In this document: positions 7,979-15,334 of the stretch, one piece after another
How the letters are laid out: every line of letters begins with the position of its first letter
How positions within the stretch are numbered: the stretch's first letter is position 1
From: Nanobdellota archaeon
GTDB lineage: Archaea; Nanobdellota; Nanobdellia; Pacearchaeales; GW2011-AR1
Direction: 5' to 3'
DNA length: 30,496 nt
NCBI GenBank assembly: GCA_022709585.1
Contig: JAKLIN010000004.1
Location: forward strand, 1-30,496
Notes under the pieces: generated by a model
What the model was told of the DNA's origin: nothing
Seen by the model: only the letters and a program-made list of their open reading frames with translations
The model's database searches: none
Program-made: the position numbers and the translations under genes

Positions 7979-10285
7979 TTATCCCAAATAGCCTGTTCCC
8001 ATTTGTTGAAGTGCTGGCTTAGAAGGTTTCAAGAAACTTTCTTCCATTTTTTTGTAAACTTCAATTGTAGACTTTGTTACGCTTGGGCTTATTTTCTTTA
8101 ATGCGTCTTCAAAATGCTTTTTCTTGACTTCTTTTGCGTCAGCTGATTCTCTTAATGCAAGCATAGCCGCTTCTCTTGTAACAGCTTCGATATCTGCACC
8201 AGTGTATCCTTCTGCTTTCTTTGCTAAATCATCAAGATTAACATCTTTTGCAAGAGGCATCTTCTTGGTGTGAACTTTGAAAATATTTTGTCTGGCTTTT
8301 TCATCTGGAGCATCAACTAATAATATTTTGTCAAATCTTCCTGGACGCATCAATGCAGGGTCAATCATGTCTGGACGATTTGTCGCACCAATTACAATTA
8401 TATCATGAAGTCCTTCGAGTCCATCCATCTCTGACAATATTTGATTAAGCACTCTTTCAGTAACTTTTGAACCAGGATCATTTCCTCTTCTTCCTGTTAG
8501 TGAATCAACTTCATCAAAGAAAATGATGCATGGAGCAACCTGGCGCGCTCTTTCAAATATTTTTCTTACTCCTTTTTCAGATTCACCAACCCACATGCTT
8601 AACAATGAAGGTCCTTTAACTTGAATGAAATTAGCTTCTGATTCTGTTGCCACAGCTTTTGCAAGCAAGGTTTTACCTGTTCCAGGAGGCCCGTAAAGCA
8701 AAATTCCTCTTGAAGGGCGGATTCCCATTCTTTCAAAACTTTCTGCTCTTTTAAGAGGCCATTCAACAGCTTCTATTAATTCTTGTTTAATTGTTTCCAA
8801 TCCTCCGACATCTACCCATTTAACATTTGGATTTTCAATTAAAACTTCTCTCATTGCACTTGGTCTTACTGTCTTTAATGCATCAGCAAAATCATCATGA
8901 GTTACAATTAATTTGTTTAATTCTTCTTCTGGAATTTCTTCTTCTCTATCCAATTTAGCTTGCTGCAAGAATTTTCTAAGAACACCCATAGCTGCTTCCT
9001 TAGTGAGAGCTTCTAAATCTGCTCCAACAAATCCGTGGGTAACAGAAGCAAGCTCGTCGAGTTTCACATCTTTAGTTAAAGGCATTCCTCTTGTGTGAAT
9101 TTTCAAAACTTGCAATCTTCCTTCTTTGTTTGGAACACCAATTTCAATTTCTCTATCAAATCTTCCCGGACGTCTTAATGCAGGGTCAATTGAATTAACT
9201 CTATTTGTTGCACCTATAACAACAACTTTTCCTCTGCTTTTCAAACCATCCATCATAGTTAATATCTGGCTTACAACTCTTCTTTCAACCTCTCCATTTG
9301 TTTCTTCTCTTTTTGGAGCAATTGCATCAATTTCATCAATGAAAATAATTGAAGGCGCAGTTTTTTCAGCTTCTTCAAAAATGTCTCTAATCTTTTTTTC
9401 AGATTCACCATAGAACTTGCTCATGATTTCAGGGCCATTAAGTAAAATGAAATTTGCATCTGATTCATTTGCAACAGCTTTTGCAAGCAATGTTTTCCCT
9501 GTTCCAGGTGGTCCATGAAGCAAGACTCCTTTTGGAGGTTCTATTCCAAGTTTTCTGAATATTTCCGGGTGTTTCAAAGGAATTTCAACCATCTCTCTAA
9601 TTTTTTTGATTTCTTCATTTAATCCACCAATATCCTCATAAGTTATTGCAGGAATACTTTCTTCAGCAACTTCCACTGCTTTAGGACTAAGAGTGATTTC
9701 AGTGTCTTCACCAATTACACAATGTTGATTTGGATTAACAGATACAACAACAAATCTTATTTGAGTAACACTTCCTCCGAGATTTCCAAAACCCATTCTT
9801 CCCAAGATATCATTAAAGTTTCCAAACATATCATCAACATCGCCAAAATCTTCAGACATCATATCTTTTCTTTTTTGAATTCCCCCCATAACAATTATAT
9901 CTCCTTTTGTAACAGGTCTTCCAAGCAAGCCTCTCTTTAATCCTTCAGGGTCAGCTTGAACCATTACATCTTTTTGTGCTGGAGCTATAACAACTTTCTT
10001 TGCTTGTTTTAAATCTGCTTTAGAAATCGAAATAACATCTCCAATCCCGGTTTTTGCATTTTTTCTGAGTATACCATCAATTCTGATTATTCCCTCGCCC
10101 ATATCTGCAGGATAAGCTCTTTCTGCAATTGCAACTGTTTCTCGGCCTCCTTTAATTAAAATTGGCTCCCCTCTTCTAACATCTAGCTCTCTCATTATTT
10201 CAGAGTCAATTCTAGCCATTCCTTTGTAAGCATCATCTTGAAGAGCTTCTACTACTTTAAGTTGGACTTCTTTTTTATTCGTCAT
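7979..10285 (-). CDS. cdc48: CDC48/VAT-type AAA+ unfoldase
   Basis: Two-ring AAA+ ATPase of the p97/VAT family, 768 aa, which unfolds proteins, probably for the proteasome. The order is N-domain (double-psi barrel plus beta-clam, to about 205), D1 and D2. Walker A GPPGTGKT occurs at 258-265 and 532-539; Walker B is FIDEID (315-320) and FFDEVD (589-594). The N-domain has an extra Asp/Phe/Met/Gly-rich loop of about 30 residues (about 141-172) before the conserved IRFVVVS strand. The C-terminus ends TGYLG, not a canonical hydrophobic-Tyr-X tail. I place the start at ATG 10285, not at the in-frame TTG at 10303: GGAGGAG (10295-10301) sits 9 nt before the ATG and overlaps that TTG. The start overlaps the end of the upstream regulator gene by 11 nt, so the two are translationally coupled. 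Confidence 0.95.
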   Translation of the reverse strand: MTNKKEVQLKVVEALQDDAYKGMARIDSEIMRELDVRRGEPILIKGGRETVAIAERAYPADMGEGIIRIDGILRKNAKTGIGDVISISKADLKQAKKVVIAPAQKDVMVQADPEGLKRGLLGRPVTKGDIIVMGGIQKRKDMMSEDFGDVDDMFGNFNDILGRMGFGNLGGSVTQIRFVVVSVNPNQHCVIGEDTEITLSPKAVEVAEESIPAITYEDIGGLNEEIKKIREMVEIPLKHPEIFRKLGIEPPKGVLLHGPPGTGKTLLAKAVANESDANFILLNGPEIMSKFYGESEKKIRDIFEEAEKTAPSIIFIDEIDAIAPKREETNGEVERRVVSQILTMMDGLKSRGKVVVIGATNRVNSIDPALRRPGRFDREIEIGVPNKEGRLQVLKIHTRGMPLTKDVKLDELASVTHGFVGADLEALTKEAAMGVLRKFLQQAKLDREEEIPEEELNKLIVTHDDFADALKTVRPSAMREVLIENPNVKWVDVGGLETIKQELIEAVEWPLKRAESFERMGIRPSRGILLYGPPGTGKTLLAKAVATESEANFIQVKGPSLLSMWVGESEKGVRKIFERARQVAPCIIFFDEVDSLTGRRGNDPGSKVTERVLNQILSEMDGLEGLHDIIVIGATNRPDMIDPALMRPGRFDKILLVDAPDEKARQNIFKVHTKKMPLAKDVNLDDLAKKAEGYTGADIEAVTREAAMLALRESADAKEVKKKHFEDALKKISPSVTKSTIEVYKKMEESFLKPSKPALQQMGTGYLG

Positions 10286-10631
10286 CTTTCTTTTCTCCTC
10301 CAAAATTTAAGGTTAACATTCCCATTTCATTGAAGCACAATCTCACCATTTCATCCATTATTTTCCTTTGGGATTCCATAAATGAAACAATTTCTTTGGG
10401 AATTGAAACAGCATAACTGTTTCCCACTAAACGCATTTTAACACTGAACTCTTTATTTTTTAGGTTTATGAATTTGTTGTATTCTGCTTCATCCGCAGGA
10501 TGGATTATTTTGTTGTGGCACTTTGGGCAAAATACCGCTCTCATATCGAATCCATTTTTCGAATATTCAGCTTTTTTCATCTCAACCTTGCAGTTCTTGC
10601 AATAGATTGTGTTGTCGAATATATCTGTCAT
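10275..10631 (-). CDS. zinc-ribbon plus AbrB/SpoVT-type DNA-binding regulator
   Basis: 118 aa from the ATG at 10631; a longer TTG-initiated version would start inside the palindromic operator. The N-terminal zinc ribbon has C11-C14 and C35-C38 (CKNC, CPKC). The C-terminal part (about 62-100, VKMRLVGNSYAVSIPKEIV) is a swapped-hairpin AbrB/MazE-type DNA-binding domain. The gene is first in an operon with cdc48 (11-nt overlap). A nested palindrome lies between its TATA box and start codon, suggesting autoregulation and hence regulation of cdc48. The archaeal zinc ribbon plus AbrB architecture is known, but I know no target for it. Confidence 0.82.
   Translation of the reverse strand: MTDIFDNTIYCKNCKVEMKKAEYSKNGFDMRAVFCPKCHNKIIHPADEAEYNKFINLKNKEFSVKMRLVGNSYAVSIPKEIVSFMESQRKIMDEMVRLCFNEMGMLTLNFGGEKKDDE
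10295..10301 (-). promoter_or_regulatory. strong Shine-Dalgarno for cdc48
   Basis: GGAGGAG on the minus strand, 9 nt before the ATG at 10285 and inside the last codons of the AbrB-type gene. It decides the cdc48 start over the upstream TTG and contrasts with the leaderless first genes of operons in this window. Confidence 0.75.
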
Positions 10632-10635
10632 GTTT

Positions 10636-10672
10636 AGTGTATATCTCTTGTGTATACACAAACGGATACACT
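10636..10672. promoter_or_regulatory. nested palindromic operator upstream of the AbrB-type gene
   Basis: A perfect 14-bp palindrome TTGTGTATACACAA (10648-10661) is nested inside a second inverted repeat, AGTGTAT (10636-10642) and ATACACT (10666-10672); the two centres differ by only half a base. The element covers -5 to -41 relative to the ATG at 10631. It lies between the start codon and a TATA box (ATTTAAATAG on the minus strand, about 10671-10680), so it covers the predicted transcription start. It is the most plausible autoregulatory site for the AbrB-type protein. Confidence 0.65.
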
Positions 10673-10723
10673 ATTTAAATATTTCTATGCTTGAATGGTT
10701 GCATTTTCAAAATGAGTTTTATC

Positions 10724-11866
10724 TTAGAAAAAGAAAATGTAGTATCCTCCGAGGAAGAGTAATACCATTGCACCGATGAATGTTGCCCAAACAATAAATC
10801 TAGGGGAAGAAAGCCAAATCTTAGAACTTATTGCTGCAACTAAGAATACAATTATTTCATCAAGCATGTAAAAGATTATGTAAATTATTGTGTAAAATAA
10901 ATAAGCAATCGTTGAAAGATTTCTCGTTGAAAGTGTAGAAGTGTATGCAGCAGGAATTGCAGCAGAGCAAGGGAATTCCATTATAGTAACAATTGCAGAG
11001 AAAGCGATTACTGCTAAAACCATTGTCAACGCGCTCTTTGGATTTTTAATCATCTCTTTGATACCATCTCGGAATTTTGTGATTATTGTCCCTTTGCTGG
11101 TTTCACATGTTGGGCCGTGTTTTTTGAATTTAAAGAACTGAATTAGATAGTAAATCCCCCCTGCAATTGAGATTAATCCAACGGCAATATTCATATAAGG
11201 AAGATAGCTTCCCAAGAAGGTGAATGCTTTATACCAAACAAGCATCAATAGCCAATAAATAAATGAGACTGTTAAGATAAAGAAACTTCCAACCGCAAGA
11301 ATCTTTTTTCTTGAGCCTAATCCTAAAACAACTCCTAAAACAAAAATTAATGCTCCTAAAGAACAAACATTGAATCCGTCTACAAATCCCAACACAACTG
11401 AAAGCCCGATTAAGGAATACTTTTCTAAATCCACTTTTCCAAGAATAGGAAGGTTAATTGAGCTGTCCGTTTGATTCTGATTATTGTTATTCCCCTTTTC
11501 AAGATAATCTCTTATCTCTTGCCCTATTGAATCTTCAAATCCCAAATACCATTTTTCGCCCACAAAAGTCATAGGCACTAATCCAAAATAAGAACTTGGG
11601 ATTTTGTAATCATCAAAGAATTGTTTCAGTAAAACTCGATTTTCTGGAGTGTCCACCGAATAATTATTTATTTTCAGTTCAGGATAGTCTTTTTGCAATT
11701 CTTGCAAAAATATCTTTTCTTTTTCGCAGTAAGGGCATCCGGTTTTCCAGAAAAAGTTTAACTCTTGCTCAGATGAACTTGCTGAAATATTTTGTATAAG
11801 TGTAATCAACAGAAATCCAATTAAAATAAAAGTAAGCAGCTTAAATCCAGATTTTAAATTTGCCAT
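10724..11866 (-). CDS. glutaredoxin/thioredoxin-like domain fused to CcdA/DsbD-type transmembrane thiol transporter
   Basis: 380 aa. Signal or anchor helix at 9-29, then an extracytoplasmic thioredoxin-fold domain with CPYC (C44, C47) and VPMTFVGEKWYLGF (about 97-110), where VP supplies the cis-Pro. An Asn/Gln-rich linker (125-138) leads to a CcdA/DsbD membrane domain of about six helices. The paired membrane cysteines typical of CcdA are C168 (GFNVCSLG) and C300 (EFPCSAAIPAAY). The likely job is passing reducing equivalents from the cytoplasm to the cell surface, with the fused CPYC domain as acceptor. There is no cytochrome c maturation gene nearby. The TATA-like CTTATAAACG is about 20-29 nt before the ATG, and the gene is divergent from the permuted GTPase. 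Confidence 0.87.
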   Translation of the reverse strand: MANLKSGFKLLTFILIGFLLITLIQNISASSSEQELNFFWKTGCPYCEKEKIFLQELQKDYPELKINNYSVDTPENRVLLKQFFDDYKIPSSYFGLVPMTFVGEKWYLGFEDSIGQEIRDYLEKGNNNNQNQTDSSINLPILGKVDLEKYSLIGLSVVLGFVDGFNVCSLGALIFVLGVVLGLGSRKKILAVGSFFILTVSFIYWLLMLVWYKAFTFLGSYLPYMNIAVGLISIAGGIYYLIQFFKFKKHGPTCETSKGTIITKFRDGIKEMIKNPKSALTMVLAVIAFSAIVTIMEFPCSAAIPAAYTSTLSTRNLSTIAYLFYTIIYIIFYMLDEIIVFLVAAISSKIWLSSPRFIVWATFIGAMVLLFLGGYYIFFF

Positions 11867-11957
11867 GAATGGTAATTGTCGTCTGCGTTTATAAGGGTTT
11901 TTGTTGGATTAAAACCGATTTGATAACTCTTATATATCCTCAAAAACATAAATTAAT

Positions 11958-12791
11958 ATGGCAAATACATTTGGAAAAGCAAAGAAAGAACGAGGAAAGC
12001 CTAAGAATACTAACAAGCATAAACAATATGTTTCAACAATTGTAGATGAAGTTGTTAGAAACTCAGATATTGTATTGGAAGTTCTAGACTCTAGATTCAT
12101 TGAAAAAACAAGGAATATTGAGACAGAAAAGAAAGCTCAGAGATTAAACAAGGCAATTCTTTATGTTTTCAACAAGGCAGATTTGGTTGATGTTGATAAA
12201 ATCAAAAAAGAAATTGAAATTTGGAATTTAAAGCCAAGTTTGTTTTTTTCTGCTAAAAAAAGAAAAGGCTCTGCTTCTCTGAAAAAGATGATTAAGATTC
12301 AAGCAAGCAAGCTCAAAAAAGAAATGGTAAATGTTGGAGTTATTGGTTATCCTAATACTGGAAAAAGCTCTTTGATTAATTTGCTTGTAGGAAGAGTTGT
12401 TTCCAAAGCTTCATCTGTTTCAGGATACACTAAAGGATTCCACAAAATAAAAATTGCGCAAGGAATTTATCTTATTGACAGTCCGGGAATTATTCCTGAA
12501 GAAGAAAAATTTGCAATGCAAAAAGGAATTGTAACAAAGCACTCTGAAATTGGAGCTATCAGCTGGGAGAAAGCAAGAAATCCTGAGATGATTGTAGATA
12601 AACTAATAAGAGATTACCCTTACATCTTAGAAAACCATTACCAAATCGACGCACAAGGAAATTCTGAAATTTTAATTGAAGAGCTTGGAAGAAGAATGCA
12701 TTTTTTGAAAAAAGGAGATACTGTTGATGAAATCAGAACTTCCAAGAAAATTCTTAAAGATTGGCAGGAAGGTTTAATTAAAGTAATTTAA
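11958..12791 (+). CDS. circularly permuted GTPase (YlqF/RbgA/Nog-like ribosome assembly factor)
   Basis: 277 aa with GTPase motifs in permuted order: G4 NKAD (72-75), G5-like SAK (98-100), G1 GYPNTGKS (130-137), the G2 region around SGYTKGFHK (155-163), G3 DSPG (174-177). This G4-G5-G1-G2-G3 order is the hallmark of the YlqF/YjeQ/YawG superfamily, whose members act in ribosome subunit assembly. A basic N-terminal tail (about 5-22) would suit rRNA binding. CTTATATATCC about 20-28 nt before the ATG indicates a leaderless promoter. The next gene (cyclophilin) follows after 12 nt. Confidence 0.9.
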   Translation: MANTFGKAKKERGKPKNTNKHKQYVSTIVDEVVRNSDIVLEVLDSRFIEKTRNIETEKKAQRLNKAILYVFNKADLVDVDKIKKEIEIWNLKPSLFFSAKKRKGSASLKKMIKIQASKLKKEMVNVGVIGYPNTGKSSLINLLVGRVVSKASSVSGYTKGFHKIKIAQGIYLIDSPGIIPEEEKFAMQKGIVTKHSEIGAISWEKARNPEMIVDKLIRDYPYILENHYQIDAQGNSEILIEELGRRMHFLKKGDTVDEIRTSKKILKDWQEGLIKVI

Positions 12792-12803
12792 TTTGAATTT
12801 AAA

Positions 12804-13373
12804 ATGAGTGCTAAGTTAAAAAGCAGAAAATATTTTTTGTTTGCGGGAATCGGAATCTTTTTAATCTTAGTTTCAGGTTTAATTTACATGACTGCAAAAA
12901 ATCAATCTGGAAATACTCGCGTGATGTTTGAAACAAATTACGGAAATATTGTAATTGAGCTTTACAAAGAAATGCCCATCACCACAGGAAATTTTGAGAA
13001 GCTTGTTCGTGAAGGATTTTATGACGGAGTTATTTTTCATAGAATAATTGATGGGTTTATGATTCAAGGGGGAGACCCAACTGGAACAGGAATGGGCGGA
13101 CCAGGATATAGAATCAAAGATGAATTTACAAATACCTCTTTGGATAAGAATGACAGAGGGACAATCTCAATGGCTAATGCAGGCCCAAACACAGGTGGAA
13201 GCCAGTTTTTCATTAACCTAGTAAATAATAATTTTTTAGATAAAAGGCATCCTGTTTTTGGAAAAGTTGTTGAAGGCATGGAAGTTGTAGACAAAATCGC
13301 AAAAGTTCAAACAGATTCAAATGATAAGCCTCTTCAGCCAGTCAGAATAGTTAAAGCTAGAATATTGGATTAA
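12804..13373 (+). CDS. membrane-anchored cyclophilin-type peptidyl-prolyl isomerase
   Basis: 189 aa: a basic N-terminus and one transmembrane or signal-anchor helix (about 11-31), then a complete cyclophilin domain (about 38-188). Active-site segments are visible: FHRIIDGFMIQGGDPTGTG, GTISMANAGPNTGGSQFFI and the HPVFGKVVEGMEVV end. The anchor implies that it works outside the cytoplasmic membrane on secreted or membrane proteins. The domain is the compact bacterial/archaeal form. It shares a transcript with the permuted GTPase (12-nt gap), with no evident functional link. Confidence 0.92.
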   Translation: MSAKLKSRKYFLFAGIGIFLILVSGLIYMTAKNQSGNTRVMFETNYGNIVIELYKEMPITTGNFEKLVREGFYDGVIFHRIIDGFMIQGGDPTGTGMGGPGYRIKDEFTNTSLDKNDRGTISMANAGPNTGGSQFFINLVNNNFLDKRHPVFGKVVEGMEVVDKIAKVQTDSNDKPLQPVRIVKARILD

Positions 13374-13389
13374 TAGATTTAGTGTTCTT

Positions 13390-14073
13390 TTATTTTCTAT
13401 ATCTTTTGCCCGCTTCTCCGGGAGGAATAATCGTAGCAATTTTAAGTTGAGGGTTGTAAACTACTGAAGCTAGTCCACCTTCTTTAATCTTAAATTTATC
13501 ATCAATTAACATGAAATTTTTAGATACCCCGCTTTTTGCATATCTAAATGCCTGATGACTCTTTGGGAGATAACTATAATCTAAGTTTACTGGCCCGAAA
13601 TGGCAACCGATTAAAAGGTTATTTTCTGGGTCGCAAAAAGTTAATATTCTTCTAGGAGAATCTACCTCCAAAGATAATTGATCTAAAGCACGTTTTATCA
13701 TCTCTGTTGGTTTTACTACCTTTTTCTTATCTTCAAAAGAGTACCCTTGTAAACTTTCTTTAAACTGTGCGCTCCCCCATAATCTCTTAAAAAATTCATC
13801 ATTTTGATTGATAAAAATATGAGCAGTATAAATTCCGGATTTGCTATTATTTTCTGCAAGCTCCTGGAAGTCTTCAATGCGCATTTTTTCGTCATGCAAA
13901 TAAATACAAGTTTTTTTTGGCACGAAATTCTTTTGGTCTTTTCTTTCTTCTTGAGAGATAAGAACATAGTTACTATTTTTGCTATCTCTATCTTCTATTA
14001 CAATTCCAGGGGTTTCAGCAAATCTTTGGCATACGACTTGTTTAGCTTGGAGCCTAGACACTAAATTCTTCAT
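13390..14073 (-). CDS. hypothetical protein (227 aa), family not recognised
   Basis: A soluble-looking protein with no signal peptide or membrane helix. Its N-terminal half is rich in Glu/Lys with alternating beta-like segments (YVLISQEERK, KTCIYLHDEKM, SGIYTAHIFINQ). The C-terminal half (about 130-227) carries PRRILTFCDPENNLLIGCHFGPVN and ends in a basic PGEAGKRYRK. I know no motif that gives a function. The near-palindrome CTAAG-G-CTTAG (14085-14095) lies between its TATA-like TTTAAAAC and the ATG. The gene lies 48 nt downstream of another unrecognised gene on the same strand; the two may be a lineage-specific pair. Confidence 0.6.
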   Translation of the reverse strand: MKNLVSRLQAKQVVCQRFAETPGIVIEDRDSKNSNYVLISQEERKDQKNFVPKKTCIYLHDEKMRIEDFQELAENNSKSGIYTAHIFINQNDEFFKRLWGSAQFKESLQGYSFEDKKKVVKPTEMIKRALDQLSLEVDSPRRILTFCDPENNLLIGCHFGPVNLDYSYLPKSHQAFRYAKSGVSKNFMLIDDKFKIKEGGLASVVYNPQLKIATIIPPGEAGKRYRK

Positions 14074-14121
14074 ATTTTTCGATGCTAAGGCTTAGTTTTA
14101 AATGTTTTGTTTACAACGGAT

Positions 14122-14571
14122 TTAAATCTCAGAATTTGTGCCAAGTGTGAAAATGCCTAAAGAAGGGCTAGCTTCTTTTAATAGAAAATTCCCAGAATAT
14201 TCTTCATAAGACTCCTTTGAAGCAGGGATAACTGGGTGAGAACAGATGTACAAACTTTTTTCTAATCTTGCTGGCTGAAAATGTAATGCAATCTCTTTGA
14301 TATTCTGCATGCTTAGAGCGATTTGCTCAAGTTCAGTTAAAGAATTTCTTTTTTGCAGAGAATCCGAGGTGCAGAAAATCGGCAAGATATAATCTTTTTT
14401 TGTGCAATTTTGAGCCATGGTTCTTAGATACTCTTCTTTGCTGGTGTTAGGTTCAATTAACGCAATTTTTAATTTTTTAATTGTTTCAAAGCAATTTCCA
14501 GAATTGTTTTCAATTTGAGAAAGAATATAATCTACAATACGAGGATTTTCTGGGTATATCCTTATCGCCAT
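14122..14571 (-). CDS. hypothetical protein (about 149 aa), family not recognised; start uncertain
   Basis: I recognise no domain. The ATG at 14571 gives 149 aa (MAIRIYPENP); in-frame upstream alternatives are GTG 14610, TTG 14640 and TTG 14664. The earliest two would overlap the 3' end of tspO, and none has a convincing Shine-Dalgarno. The 13 codons just before the ATG still read as an amphipathic helix (SLKIEDILKI), so a longer form starting at the GTG is credible. It has four or five scattered Cys and no membrane helix. Co-transcription with tspO upstream and the 227-aa gene downstream is likely. Confidence 0.5.
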   Translation of the reverse strand: MAIRIYPENPRIVDYILSQIENNSGNCFETIKKLKIALIEPNTSKEEYLRTMAQNCTKKDYILPIFCTSDSLQKRNSLTELEQIALSMQNIKEIALHFQPARLEKSLYICSHPVIPASKESYEEYSGNFLLKEASPSLGIFTLGTNSEI

Positions 14572-14629
14572 AATCTTAAGAATATCTTCTATTTTTAAGC
14601 TTTTTTGCACTGCCCCACTATTGTGCGGA

Positions 14630-15115
14630 TTATAATCCAAAAGACAGATTAAGAATCCCTGCAAAGATTATCCAAAGCAAATAGGGGATTAGCAAGAATG
14701 TTGAAACGGGATTTATCTTTTTAGTATAAAATAAAGCCCAGATTATTGTTGAGAATATTATTAGCAAATCAATGAATCCAAAGAGGGGATTTCTTAAATA
14801 AAAAAACAAGAAAGACCAAAGTGCATTTGAGATTAAATTCAGTCCAAAGATAATTAATAATTTTATTTTTTCGCTTTTCTTAGATTTAATCCAAGAGAAA
14901 TAAATTGCTAATATAATTAAAATGTATAAAATTGTCCAAGCAATCGAGAAAACAATTCTGGGAGGGGTGAATGAAGGTTTATTTTCTAAATACCATTGAC
15001 TTTTTGTTGCTGTAGAAGTAAACAAACTTCCAAAAAGCCCTGTTAAAAAAACAGCGAGAGTTATAATTAACAAAATAACAAAATTATTTCTTCCTCTTCT
15101 TTTATCTTTGGACAT
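14630..15115 (-). CDS. tspO: TspO/MBR family (tryptophan-rich sensory) membrane protein
   Basis: 161 aa, the standard length, with five transmembrane helices (about 12-31, 52-74, 85-106, 112-130, 138-157). Family signatures are present: W41, P47-F49-P51-P52 before helix 2, W60-x3-Y64, N93-x6-W100-S101-x3-F105 in helix 3, and PYLLWIIFAGILN (144-156). TspO proteins bind tetrapyrroles and sterol- or porphyrin-like ligands and take part in stress signalling or porphyrin handling. They are patchy in archaea, so lateral acquisition is plausible. The next gene's frame runs into its 3' end. It is divergent from the small RNA candidate. Confidence 0.9.
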   Translation of the reverse strand: MSKDKRRGRNNFVILLIITLAVFLTGLFGSLFTSTATKSQWYLENKPSFTPPRIVFSIAWTILYILIILAIYFSWIKSKKSEKIKLLIIFGLNLISNALWSFLFFYLRNPLFGFIDLLIIFSTIIWALFYTKKINPVSTFLLIPYLLWIIFAGILNLSFGL

Positions 15116-15196
15116 TCACTTATGTAAATTAAACAGAGTATAAAAAATAATCGAAAAAATCAGAATTTTTTCTGGAAGCTTATTTTCAATAAAAAC

Positions 15197-15212
15197 CGGA
15201 AGCCTTTAAAAG
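15197..15212 (+). promoter_or_regulatory. BRE/TATA promoter for the small RNA candidate
   Basis: CGGAAGCC followed by TTTAAAAG (TATA at 15205-15212). The expected start of transcription, about 25 nt downstream (15232-15236), coincides with the 5' base of the GC-rich hairpin at 15239. No plus-strand ORF starts at that distance. Confidence 0.55.
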
Positions 15213-15231
15213 AGAATTTCCCTAAGAGATG

Positions 15232-15298
15232 TATAATTGCCTAACAATCAGAGGTGAGCGTGGGGTTTGCACCTGTTTGTTGGGCATTTTCTTTTTTT
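15232..15298 (+). ncRNA. candidate small structured RNA with U-rich 3' end
   Basis: A 47-nt core (15239-15285) is about 55% GC in a genome near one-third GC. The basal stem pairs GCCTAACAA (15239-15247) with TTGTTGGGC (15277-15285): nine pairs including one G-U. An asymmetric internal loop (15248-15251 against 15275-15276) leads to the apical stem AGGTG (15252-15256) / CACCT (15270-15274), closed by a 13-nt loop with four consecutive G. A T-rich tract (15287-15298) follows at once, as for an archaeal terminator, and a BRE/TATA lies about 27 nt upstream. The signal-peptidase gene has its own TATA (15304-15315), so this is more likely a separate transcript than its leader. It has no C/D boxes, and no ACA box at a proper distance. 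I do not recognise the family. Confidence 0.55.
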
Positions 15299-15334
15299 AC
15301 ATATTTTTAAAAATAGAATTAAACTAAACCGATT

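Noticed and set aside
8913..9413. Plus-strand ORFs opposite cdc48
   Set aside because: They are antisense shadows of the strongly conserved AAA domains; the translations are low-complexity with no domain or start signal.
7979..10303. Longer cdc48 start at the TTG 10303
   Set aside because: The TTG is part of the GGAGGAG Shine-Dalgarno that serves the ATG at 10285, and the extension MEEKRK is not a family feature.
15239..15298. The hairpin as merely an intrinsic terminator for an upstream gene
   Set aside because: The upstream gene (tspO) is on the other strand, so no plus-strand transcript needs terminating except one starting at the TATA box at 15205.
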